Shown here: positions 1 to 6,810 of the stretch, in pieces | Numbering within the stretch: position 1 is the stretch's first letter | Layout: each line of letters opens with the position of its first letter | Source of the DNA: Pseudomonadota bacterium | GTDB lineage: Bacteria; Desulfobacterota; JAPLJL01 | Direction of reading: 5' to 3' | Assembly: GCA_026388615.1 (NCBI GenBank) | Contig: JAPLJL010000350.1 | Coordinates: 1 to 9,747, forward strand | Length of the DNA: 9,747 nucleotides | Position numbers and translations under genes: made by a program | The notes under the pieces: generated by a model | Told to the model about the DNA's origin: nothing | The model's database searches: none | Seen by the model: only the letters and a program-made list of their open reading frames with translations

Positions 1-1
1 G

Positions 2-1459
2 GTGGGCTCCTTCGCCTTTCTCCGCCTGCGCGACGCGATGGCGGTCATGACCGTGGGGAGCCCGATCAAGCTCTCGATCATTCTCGCGCTCTTCCCCCTG
101 GGCTTCGGCACCAAGGCCGGGATGTTCCCGGTGGGAACCTGGCTTCCGGATGCCCACCCGGCCGCCCCCTCCGGGGTTTCGGCCATGCTTTCCGGGGTCA
201 TGATTAAAATGGGTATTTATGGTTTTCTCCGGCTCTTTTTCTTCCTCCTGCCGGTTTCCAACCAGACCTTCGGCTTCGGGATCGTGATTGCCGCCTTCGG
301 GGTGATCTCGCTCTTCATGGGCACCATCTCGGCGGTGGTCCAGCATGATTCCAAACGGCTCCTGGCTTTTTCCTCCATCGGTCAGATCGGCTATATCCTC
401 TTGGCTCTGGGGACCGGCCTGGCTTTCATGAAAATCAACCCGATGATCTCGGCGCTCGCCACCATGGCGGGCATTTATCATATGATCAACCATTCCATGT
501 TCAAAAGCCTGCTCTTCCTGACCGCCGGCTCCATCCTTTATAAAACCGGTGACCGGGACTTGAACAAGGTCGGCGGGCTCTACTCGGCCCTCCCGAGCAC
601 GGCCTGGGTCACGCTGATCGCGGTCTTTGCCATTTCCGGGATGCCGCCTCTGAACGGGTTCGTGAGCAAGTGGCTGATCTACCAGGTCACCATCCTGGGC
701 GGGGTCCAGCTCCCGGTCTTCCTGTTCTTCGGCCTGGTGGCGATTTTTATCAGCTCGGTCACCCTGGCCACGCTTTTAAAGTATTTCAGCACCGCATTCG
801 GCGGGACGATGAGCAAGAAGATGCAGGCCCGGATCCGGGGCGGCTATGATGTGCCCCTGTCGATGCGGGTGGCCCAGTACCTGCCCGCCATTGCCTGCGT
901 GCTGCTCGGGCTCTTTCCCTGGGTTCCTCTCTCGATAATCGCCCCGGCCCTGGCCGGTTCGGAATTAGGAACCTCCCTGCCGTCATTGGCGACGCTTTTC
1001 GGCAACTCCCATTACGGGCTGGCCCCGGTTATGGGCGGAGTCCAGAGCGGGGCCTGGTTCCCGATCACCGGTCTCCTGGTTATCGGCGGATGCATGCTGG
1101 CGGCCCTGATTGTTTCCCGCCTGGGCCGGGCTGCAACCCGGACGGTTCCGGTCTGGAGCGGCGGCGAGGTTTACGAAGCCGACGAAACCCGCTACCGGGC
1201 CGGAAGCTTCTACATCCCCCTGGCTTCCTATTTCGAGCGCCTGGTGTATCCCGAAATGCCGAGCCATAAACTCCAGCGTCCCGACCGGGTTTACCGGGGC
1301 CTGGATTTCGACAAGGTCTTTTACTATCCCTTTGTGGATTTCCTGTTCTATTTTTCCAAGAAATTCCGGCTCACCCACGTGGGTATTCCCCAGGCCTACC
1401 TGCTTTACCAGGTGCTGGGGATCGTGGCGCTGGTGATTATCATGGTCTGGCTGAGTTAG
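2..1459 (+). CDS. hyfB: Hydrogenase-4 component B-like antiporter subunit (NuoL/HycC family), 5' partial
   Basis: Multi-spanning membrane subunit of a group 4 hydrogenase, expected to move protons or Na+ when electrons flow to the NiFe site. The frame is open from base 2 and the true start lies upstream; the 485 visible residues would be roughly the C-terminal three quarters of a HyfB/HycC-type protein. Visible family signatures are GFGTKAG (key Lys at about fragment residue 38), a WLPDAHPAAPS segment, SGVMIKMGIY (Lys 69), HDSKRLLAFSSIGQIGY (115-131) and HMINHSMFK (160-168) with its paired His and Lys. After the antiporter core comes a polar stretch (about 383-460) and a last hydrophobic helix, as in HycC/HyfB rather than plain Mrp antiporters. 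Oddity: the usual H-T-W-L-P-D-A-H reads G-T-W-L-P-D-A-H, and the following S-P-V reads S-G-V. Stop is TAG, 20 nt before the large subunit. Assignment to HyfB rather than HyfD rests on the C-terminal extension. Confidence 0.88.
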   Translation: MGSFAFLRLRDAMAVMTVGSPIKLSIILALFPLGFGTKAGMFPVGTWLPDAHPAAPSGVSAMLSGVMIKMGIYGFLRLFFFLLPVSNQTFGFGIVIAAFGVISLFMGTISAVVQHDSKRLLAFSSIGQIGYILLALGTGLAFMKINPMISALATMAGIYHMINHSMFKSLLFLTAGSILYKTGDRDLNKVGGLYSALPSTAWVTLIAVFAISGMPPLNGFVSKWLIYQVTILGGVQLPVFLFFGLVAIFISSVTLATLLKYFSTAFGGTMSKKMQARIRGGYDVPLSMRVAQYLPAIACVLLGLFPWVPLSIIAPALAGSELGTSLPSLATLFGNSHYGLAPVMGGVQSGAWFPITGLLVIGGCMLAALIVSRLGRAATRTVPVWSGGEVYEADETRYRAGSFYIPLASYFERLVYPEMPSHKLQRPDRVYRGLDFDKVFYYPFVDFLFYFSKKFRLTHVGIPQAYLLYQVLGIVALVIIMVWLS

Positions 1460-1463
1460 GAGT

Positions 1464-1470
1464 GAGGAGG
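1464..1470 (+). promoter_or_regulatory. Ribosome binding site that fixes the GTG start of the large subunit
   Basis: GAGGAGG is an almost perfect Shine-Dalgarno sequence, 9 nt before the GTG at 1480. It supports GTG as the initiator of the large-subunit gene, whose next residues align with the NuoC-like domain. Confidence 0.75.
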
Positions 1471-1479
1471 ATATAGAGA

Positions 1480-3162
1480 GTGGCTTTTGAAACCGGCAGC
1501 AAGTTAATCGAGAATCTCAAAGCCAAGTTCCCGAACGAGATCCTCTCCGCCCGGGAACCGGTGAAGAAGAAGGTTTATCTCTCGATCCGGCCGGCGGCAC
1601 TCCGCCCCCTGACCGAGTACCTGATCCGGGATCTGAAAGCCCGTTTCAGCACCATCGTGGGGATAGACCGGCGCCCGACCAATAAGGATTTCCAGACCAC
1701 CCATATCTTCTCCCTGGACGCGGATAAGTTTTTTATCCTCCTGCAATCCTCCCTGGACCAGAACCAGCCCGAGATTGATTCTCTTACCCAGCTCATTCCC
1801 GGGGCCAGCTGGGCGGAGCGGGAATTTCAGGACCTCCTTGGGATCAAGGCCCGGGGAACCGCGGATCCCCGGCGGATCGCCCTGCCGGACGACTGGCCGG
1901 CCAATCTGCATCCTTTAAGAAGGGATTTTGACTACCGCTTCCGGCCCCCGGCGGCCGAGGGGATGGCCCCCGTCCCGGTGGAGCCCCCCGAGAACGCCAC
2001 GGTGGTTCCGATTGGGCCGTTCTTCCCGGTGCTCGAGGAGCCGGCCCTTTTCCGGGTGTTTGTAGAAGGGGAAACAGTGGTAGGCTGCGATTACCGGGGA
2101 TTCTACAACCACCGCGGGATCGAGAAGATCGCGGATTCGGCCCTGACCTACAACCAGACGGTCTTTTTAGCCGAACGCATATGAGGGATATGAGGATACA
2201 TACACAGTACGTGTTACTGTGAAGCCGTAGAAGAAGCCGCCGAAATCCAGGTCCCCCTCCGGGCCCGTTATATCCGCAGTATCTTGCTTGAAATCGAGCG
2301 GGTCCATTCCCACCTTCTCTGGCTGGGGATTGGGGGTCACGTCCTCGGGTTCGACACCGTGCTGATGCAGACCTGGCGGATGCGCGAGCCGGTCATGTGG
2401 CTGGCCGAGCAGCTCACCGGGAACCGGAAGACCTACGGGATGAACCTCGTCGGCGGGGTCCGCCGGGACATCACTGCCGAGCAGAAGCCCAAGATTCTCG
2501 AGGTGGTCACCGAGGTCGAACGGGAATGGCTCCAGGTCATCGACGCGATCGGCGGGGATACCCCCCTGATGATGCGTCTGAAAAACGTGGGCGTACTCAA
2601 ACATGAGGACGCCCTGGCTTATGCCGTGACCGGTCCGACCGCCCGGGGTTCCGGGGTGGCGATTGACGCCCGGATCGATCACCCGTATTCCGCTTATGAC
2701 CACCTGGTCCCGGAAATAAAGGTCCAGACCGGCTGCGACAACCTGGCCCGGACCCTGGTGCGCCTGACCGAAACCCTGGATTCCATCCGCCTGATCCGCC
2801 AGGGCCTCCGGGAATTGCCCGACGGGCCGATCATGGCAGACATCCCGAATGAAATCCCCGCCGGGAAAGAAGGGCTCCGGGTGGTGGAAGCGCCGCGGGG
2901 CGAGTCCATGCATTACATCCTGACCGGCGAGGATAACCGGCCCTACCGCTGGAAGGTGCGGGCCCCGAGTTACATGAACCTGGCCTCCTCCCCGGCGATG
3001 CTGAAGGGGATGGAACTGGCCGATGTGCCGATCGCGATCGCGAGTTTCGATCCCTGCTTCTCCTGCACCGAGCGGGTTGAGGTGGTGGACCGGAAGAGCG
3101 GGCAGGCCCGGATTTACACGAACGAGGAACTGGTTAAGTTAAGCCGGAATAAACGGCGTTAA
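1480..3162 (+). CDS. hyfG: [NiFe] hydrogenase large subunit, NuoC-NuoD fusion (HycE/HyfG type), selenoprotein with Sec235-x-x-Sec238
   Basis: Catalytic subunit of the group 4 hydrogenase, facing the cytoplasm. It starts at GTG and is 560 residues long if two in-frame TGA codons are read through; both flanking ORFs share one frame and the total length matches E. coli HycE (about 570). Residues 1-155 are a NuoC-like 30-kDa domain with WAEREFQDLLGI (111-122) and HPLRRDF (144-150). Residues about 172-560 are the NuoD-like nickel domain: VVPIGPFFPVLEEP, HRGIEK (211-216), then R233-I-U235-G-I-U238-G-Y-I-H242 where the family has RxCGxCxxxH, then EIERVHSHLLWLG and the C-terminal DPCFSCTER (Cys526, Cys529). 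Both N-terminal active-site cysteines, one a terminal Ni ligand and one a Ni-Fe bridge, are encoded by TGA (2182, 2191). A 28-residue tail follows Arg532, resembling the tail removed from HycE by the HycI endopeptidase. Seen directly: frame continuity and TGA positions. Inferred: selenocysteine insertion. A pseudogene or two base errors would be the alternatives and are much less likely. Confidence 0.9.
2182..2193 (+). other. Two in-frame UGA codons, predicted selenocysteine 235 and 238
   Basis: TGA occurs at 2182-2184 and 2191-2193 in the hydrogenase large-subunit frame (codons 235 and 238). The frame continues open for 322 further sense codons, and the translation resumes in register with the family (H-S-T after the motif, then an EAVEEA helix). 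The two positions are exactly those of the invariant Cys pair of the N-terminal nickel motif. Other cysteines of this protein use TGC or TGT. No in-frame TGA interrupts any other gene here, which argues against a genome-wide change of code. Confidence 0.85.
2197..2229 (+). promoter_or_regulatory. Putative bacterial SECIS hairpin within the large-subunit coding sequence
   Basis: CACAGTA (2203-2209) and TACTGTG (2215-2221) form a perfect 7-bp stem closed by the 5-nt loop CGTGT, which has GU at positions 2-3 as in many bacterial SECIS loops. The loop begins 16 nt after the second UGA and 25 nt after the first, so one element could serve both under the usual bacterial spacing. A short lower stem, TAC (2197-2199) with GTA (2227-2229), is possible around an internal loop. 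The element lies inside translated sequence (residues 240-250), as expected for bacteria. It has no obvious bulged U like that of E. coli fdhF. The AT-rich, rare-codon character of this patch contrasts with the GC-rich flanks. Confidence 0.7.
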
Positions 3163-3178
3163 TAATTAGGAACAAGGC

Positions 3179-4084
3179 ATGGCCAAAACGATTTTAATTG
3201 CTCTAACTAATCTGGCCCTGGTGATCCTGGTCGCTCCCTTTATGGAAGGGGTTATCCGCAAACTCAAAGCGGTCGTCCACTCCCGGAAGGGGCCCCCGCT
3301 GATCCAGCCCTATCTCGATCTCCTAAAGCTCCTGGGCAAGGAAAACCTGAACGTGGCGGGCAACCCCACCTTCTCCCTCGGGCCGGTTCTTACTTTCGGG
3401 AGCATCCTGGCCGCGGCGCTCTTCACCCCCATGGGGGCGGGCGCGCCCCTGGGTTTCGCCGGCGACGTCATCGTCCTGATTTATTTCCTGGTCCTAGCCT
3501 CCCTCGGGATCATGCTGGGGGGAACCGCGACCGGGAGCCCCTACGGCACGATCGGGACCGCACGCGAGATGATGCTCGGGATCGTGGTGGAGATCATCGT
3601 CCTGACCTGTCTGATCGTGGCGGTGATCCCGACCAAATCCTTTAATCTCTCCCAGATCTCCGAATGGTACCATGCCACCGGGCCCAGCCTCTCCATGATC
3701 ATCGCCGCCGTCCCGTTCTTCCTGATCCTCCAGATCCAGCTCGGCAAGCTGCCGTTCGACATCCCCGAAGCCGACCAGGAACTCATGGGCGGGCCCTTCC
3801 TGGAAGCCTCCGGGCCCAAGCTGGCCCTTTATAAATGGGGTTTTTTCGCCAAGCAGATTATCCTGGCCTCCCTGTTCCTGGAGGTCTTTCTCCCCTGGCC
3901 GAAAACCGGGATCATCCCCGTGGATATCCTGATCAACTTAGCTAAGGTGGTGGTGGTGATCGTGGTGGTCGGGGTGATCGATGCGGTCAACCCCCGGATC
4001 CGGGTGGATCAGGCCATCAGGTATTTCATCATGCTCTGGGCGATCCTGCTCTTTGCGGTGAGCTTCGCCCTGATCGGGGTTTAA
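3179..4084 (+). CDS. hyfC: Hydrogenase membrane anchor, NuoH/HyfC/HycD-like
   Basis: Integral membrane subunit that docks the hydrogenase module onto the membrane arm, homologous to complex I NuoH. The 301 residues are mostly hydrophobic helices. Diagnostic features are the N-terminal loop R-K-G-P-P-L-I-Q-P-Y-L-D-L-L-K-L-L-G-K-E (36-55, the segment next to the quinone-like cavity in NuoH), Glu23 in the first helix, GTARE (126-130), and LPFDIPEADQEL (191-202), which corresponds to the PFD-EAE motif of NuoH. The length is close to that of HycD/HyfC (about 310). ATG start 16 nt after the large-subunit stop, preceded by a modest AGGAACAAGG ribosome site. The order large subunit then membrane anchor then ferredoxin supports co-translation of one complex. 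Stop is TAA. No unusual residues noticed. Confidence 0.93.
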   Translation: MAKTILIALTNLALVILVAPFMEGVIRKLKAVVHSRKGPPLIQPYLDLLKLLGKENLNVAGNPTFSLGPVLTFGSILAAALFTPMGAGAPLGFAGDVIVLIYFLVLASLGIMLGGTATGSPYGTIGTAREMMLGIVVEIIVLTCLIVAVIPTKSFNLSQISEWYHATGPSLSMIIAAVPFFLILQIQLGKLPFDIPEADQELMGGPFLEASGPKLALYKWGFFAKQIILASLFLEVFLPWPKTGIIPVDILINLAKVVVVIVVVGVIDAVNPRIRVDQAIRYFIMLWAILLFAVSFALIGV

Positions 4085-4097
4085 CGAGGTTCTGCCA

Positions 4098-4559
4098 ATG
4101 CTGAAGAGCAAACTGAAAGAAGCGGCAATCTGTTTCAAGGCGGGACGGGTTACGATGCCCTTCCCCCTGGGCCCGGAGTTCAATCCCCCCGGGGACTGGT
4201 TCCGGGGCAAGGTTAAGGTGGAGGTGGAAAAATGCATCGGCTGCGGGGGCTGCGCCAACGTCTGCCCGGCCCGGCTGATCGAGATCAACGACTCGGAGAC
4301 TACCCGGACGCTTGAGTATTTCCTCCGGCGCTGCACTTACTGCGGGCGCTGCGCCGAGGTCTGCCCGGAAAACGCGATCACGATGTCCACCGAGTATCAG
4401 ACCGCCACCAACGACGCCAAAGACCTTTACATCCGCACCGAACTTTACATGGGCACCTGCGGGCGCTGCGGGCGCTGTTTCAAACCCAAGAGCGCCTTGG
4501 ATAAAATGATGGTAACCGGGTTCCGGTCCCAGGAAGCAGCCGGACCGGCAGGAAAGTAA
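4098..4559 (+). CDS. hyfH: 2[4Fe-4S] ferredoxin subunit, NuoI/HycF/HyfH-like
   Basis: Electron-transfer subunit carrying two cubane clusters that feed electrons to the small subunit. The 153 residues contain CIGCGGCANVCP (Cys46, 49, 52, 56) and CTYCGRCAEVCP (Cys79, 82, 85, 89), the classical twin-cluster arrangement. A further cysteine group, C-G-R-C-G-R-C (121, 124, 127), lies in the place where E. coli HycF, as I remember it, has a C-x-C-x-x-C group. The N-terminal stretch with G-R-V-T-M-P-F-P-L and W-F-R-G-K is the usual lead-in of this family. It is shorter than E. coli HycF (about 180 residues) and lacks that protein's last cysteine-rich tail. ATG at 4098, 13 nt after the membrane anchor. 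Stop is TAA. The third cysteine group could bind a metal or support assembly; this cannot be decided from sequence. Confidence 0.92.
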   Translation: MLKSKLKEAAICFKAGRVTMPFPLGPEFNPPGDWFRGKVKVEVEKCIGCGGCANVCPARLIEINDSETTRTLEYFLRRCTYCGRCAEVCPENAITMSTEYQTATNDAKDLYIRTELYMGTCGRCGRCFKPKSALDKMMVTGFRSQEAAGPAGK

Positions 4560-4572
4560 TTCGGGAATAAAT

Positions 4573-5238
4573 ATGCAGGAATTCGCTAAAGTCATATCGA
4601 CCATCAGCCTCTCGATGATCATCACTTCGTACCTGATCATCGAGCTCCGGAATCTGAAATATTCCGCCTATGTGTACATGATCCAGGCCATGCTGATGTG
4701 CACCCTTTTCGCTATTTTCGCGATCGATAATCCCGGGCTTTATTACTGGGCCGCAACCGCATTCATCACCAAGGTGGTGATCATCCCCTGGCTCCTGCTC
4801 CGCTATATCAAGAAGACCACGGATCGGGAGTTCCAGCCCCTGATCGGGTACCTGGGCTCCATCTTCCTGATCAGTGCGGTGGTGGTGGTCCTCTACCGGG
4901 TCACCCATACTTATATCGGGTTCGTGGCCCCCAGCCAGTTCGCCACCGCTGAGCCCTTCCGGACCAACCTGGCGGTCAGCCTCTCAATTTTCTTCATGGG
5001 CCTTTATTGCATCCTGATCCGCCGCGACGCGATCAAAACCGTGCACGGCCTCCTGATTCTCGAAAACGGGGTGCATCTTTCCCTGGTCACCCTGGCCCCG
5101 GCGCTTCGCGAAACCGCCCTGATCGGGATCGTGACCGACGTCGTGATCGCGGTCTGGATCCTGCTCTACGTGATTTACGGGATTTATCAGAAATTCGGCT
5201 CCACCGACACCCTCCAGCTCCGGGGCTTAAGGTGGTAA
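4573..5238 (+). CDS. hyfE: Hydrogenase-4 component E-like membrane subunit (NuoK-like)
   Basis: Membrane subunit of 221 residues, close in length to E. coli HyfE (216). It has about seven predicted hydrophobic helices. The C-terminal half carries RRDAIKTVHGLLILENGVHL (150-169), which matches the NuoK-type signature (conserved Glu164 in a membrane helix) used in proton transfer between the anchor and the antiporters. The N-terminal half (helices at about 7-25, 31-51 and 56-78) is the extra part that separates HyfE from true NuoK. ATG at 4573, 13 nt after the ferredoxin gene and 13 nt before the next one. Stop is TAA. HyfE is found with HyfB/D/F-type antiporters rather than in the simple Hyc complex, so its presence favours a Hyf-type, multi-pump hydrogenase. 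Confidence 0.88.
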   Translation: MQEFAKVISTISLSMIITSYLIIELRNLKYSAYVYMIQAMLMCTLFAIFAIDNPGLYYWAATAFITKVVIIPWLLLRYIKKTTDREFQPLIGYLGSIFLISAVVVVLYRVTHTYIGFVAPSQFATAEPFRTNLAVSLSIFFMGLYCILIRRDAIKTVHGLLILENGVHLSLVTLAPALRETALIGIVTDVVIAVWILLYVIYGIYQKFGSTDTLQLRGLRW

Positions 5239-5251
5239 GGAATAGGGAACA

Positions 5252-6742
5252 ATGAATAACGAGATCCTATATCTTTTCCTGACTCCGTTTATCGCGGGGA
5301 TTTTCATCTTCCTCGTGGGCCGGAAGTCCCGGGTCGTGGGTGAAGCCCTGGCTCTGCTCGGCACCATCGTTACCTTCGTGATCGCGTTCAAGATTTTCAT
5401 CGCCACCACTCACGGCGAGGTGCTTACTCTTTACTCGAGCCAGCTCCGGATGGACGCCCTCTCCGGCCTGATCGCCGGGCTGGTCGCCCTGCTCGGCCTG
5501 ATCGCCTCCTTTTATTCCGTTCCCTACATGAGGCGGGAGGTGGAGGTGGGGGCCATCCAGGCGGAGCGGATGGGGACCTACTACGGCTGGTTCATGATTT
5601 TCCTCTCCACCATGCTCTGCGCTACCACCGTCAATAACATCATTCTTCTCTGGGTCATTATCGAGGGAACCACGCTGGCCTCGATCATCCTGGTGGGTTT
5701 CTATTGGAACAAGGACGCGATCGAAGCCGCTTATAAATACGCCATTCTCCTAACCGTCGGGATCACCTTCGCCCTTTTCGGCTGTGTCCTGCTCTATTCC
5801 GGGGCCTCGGCGCAGATCACCGGGGGGGGCGACCCCCTGAAACTGACCGAGATCGCCAAGGTGGCGGGCAAGATGCCGAAGAGTATCGTTCTGCTTTCGG
5901 TGGTCATGCTCCTGGTTGGTTTCGGGACCAAGGCGGGCATGGTGCCCTTCCACACCTGGCTTCCGGACGCCCACGCCGAAGCCCCCACGCCGATCAGCGC
6001 CATGCTTTCCGGCGTCATGATCAAGGTCGGGATTTACGCCCTGATCCGCACCGTCCTGATTTTCTACCCCTTCTATCCCATCGTCAGCACCCTGGTTCTG
6101 GTTTTCGGAATGCTTACGATGGTGGTCGGGGTGATTATGATGATGATGCAGGACGACCTGAAGCGCTTCCTGGCCTTCTGCTCTGTTACCAGCATAGGCT
6201 ACATCCTGATGGGGCTGGGGCTGGCCAATTACCTGGGCATCTACGGCGCGATCTTCCATCTCCTCAATCATTCCCTGATGAAGGCCCTGGCCTTTTTCAG
6301 CGTCGGCGCGGTCATTTATTCCACCCATCACCGCCGGGTGTCCGAGCTCGGGGGCCTGGGCAAATACATGCCCATTACCGCGGTGGCCTTTTATGTCGCG
6401 GCCTTTGCCCTGGGCGGGATACCGTTTTTCAACGGCTTTGTCAGCGAGTTTACCCTCTTCATCGCGGGCGTGAAGGCCGGCTTCCCCTGGGCCACCGTAG
6501 TCGCGGTGGCGGTGGCGATTCTCAACGTGGCTATCTTTATCCACCTGACCTACCAGGTCTTCATGGGAGAGGCGCCGGAGAACCTGAAATCAGCCGGGAT
6601 TAAAGAGGTCCCGGTGATGATGTGGGGCGGGATGCTGATCCTGGCCTTCCTCTGTCTCCTGATCGGGGTATATCCCCAGATCGTTTCCCCCATCCTGAAC
6701 GAAGCGACCAAGGCGGTCTTCGCCACGATCGCAATGCCCTAA
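5252..6742 (+). CDS. hyfF: Hydrogenase-4 component F-like antiporter subunit (NuoM/L/N family)
   Basis: Complete 496-residue Mrp-antiporter-like subunit, near the length of E. coli HyfF (about 526). Predicted about 14 transmembrane helices. Key charged residues are present: Glu138 in the helix WVIIEGTTLAS, Lys227 in GFGTKAGM, HTWLPDAHAEAPTPISAMLS (234-253), Lys258 in SGVMIKVGIY, DDLKRFLAF (301-309), and HLLNHSLMK (336-344) with paired His and Lys. These support an active ion channel, in contrast to the partial antiporter at the window start, where the first His of HTWLPDAH is replaced. ATG at 5252 behind AAGGAATAGGGA. Stop is TAA. It is followed by the longest gap inside the hydrogenase cluster (68 nt). 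Family assignment is secure; the choice of F over D rests on its position after hyfE and on length. Confidence 0.92.
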   Translation: MNNEILYLFLTPFIAGIFIFLVGRKSRVVGEALALLGTIVTFVIAFKIFIATTHGEVLTLYSSQLRMDALSGLIAGLVALLGLIASFYSVPYMRREVEVGAIQAERMGTYYGWFMIFLSTMLCATTVNNIILLWVIIEGTTLASIILVGFYWNKDAIEAAYKYAILLTVGITFALFGCVLLYSGASAQITGGGDPLKLTEIAKVAGKMPKSIVLLSVVMLLVGFGTKAGMVPFHTWLPDAHAEAPTPISAMLSGVMIKVGIYALIRTVLIFYPFYPIVSTLVLVFGMLTMVVGVIMMMMQDDLKRFLAFCSVTSIGYILMGLGLANYLGIYGAIFHLLNHSLMKALAFFSVGAVIYSTHHRRVSELGGLGKYMPITAVAFYVAAFALGGIPFFNGFVSEFTLFIAGVKAGFPWATVVAVAVAILNVAIFIHLTYQVFMGEAPENLKSAGIKEVPVMMWGGMLILAFLCLLIGVYPQIVSPILNEATKAVFATIAMP

Positions 6743-6748
6743 AAAGCA

Positions 6749-6784
6749 TAGAGCAGAGGGCAAAGGGCAGAGAGCAAACAGGCA
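6749..6784 (+). repeat. Degenerate 7-nt purine-rich tandem repeat between hyfF and hyfI
   Basis: Successive units TAGAGCA, GAGGGCA, AAGGGCA, GAGAGCA and the 8-mer AACAGGCA follow each other without gaps, consensus RARRGCA. The gap has no coding potential and almost no pyrimidines apart from the periodic C. It may be a slippage product or an unstructured leader. No regulatory role can be shown. Confidence 0.5.
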
Positions 6785-6810
6785 AGAGTTAAGAATAGAG
6801 AGAAAAGCAA

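Noticed and set aside
2182..2193. Genome-wide reassignment of UGA to Cys, Gly or Trp
   Set aside because: No other gene in the window contains an in-frame TGA, Trp and Gly use ordinary codons, and other Cys positions use TGC or TGT.
2182..2283. The large subunit as a split or broken gene (pseudogene, sequencing error, or two separate proteins)
   Set aside because: Both halves lie in one frame with no indel, the TGAs fall only on the two active-site Cys codons, a SECIS-like hairpin follows, and every other conserved residue is intact. Two chance errors at exactly these codons are very unlikely.
2167..2913. 248-codon open frame on the minus strand across the UGA region
   Set aside because: It is antisense to the conserved large subunit, has no ribosome site or recognisable protein features, and its Pro/Gly/His-rich translation is typical of shadow frames in GC-rich genes.
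5750..6544. 264-codon minus-strand open frame
   Set aside because: Shadow of the hyfF-like gene; a His/Gly/Asp-rich sequence with no family features.
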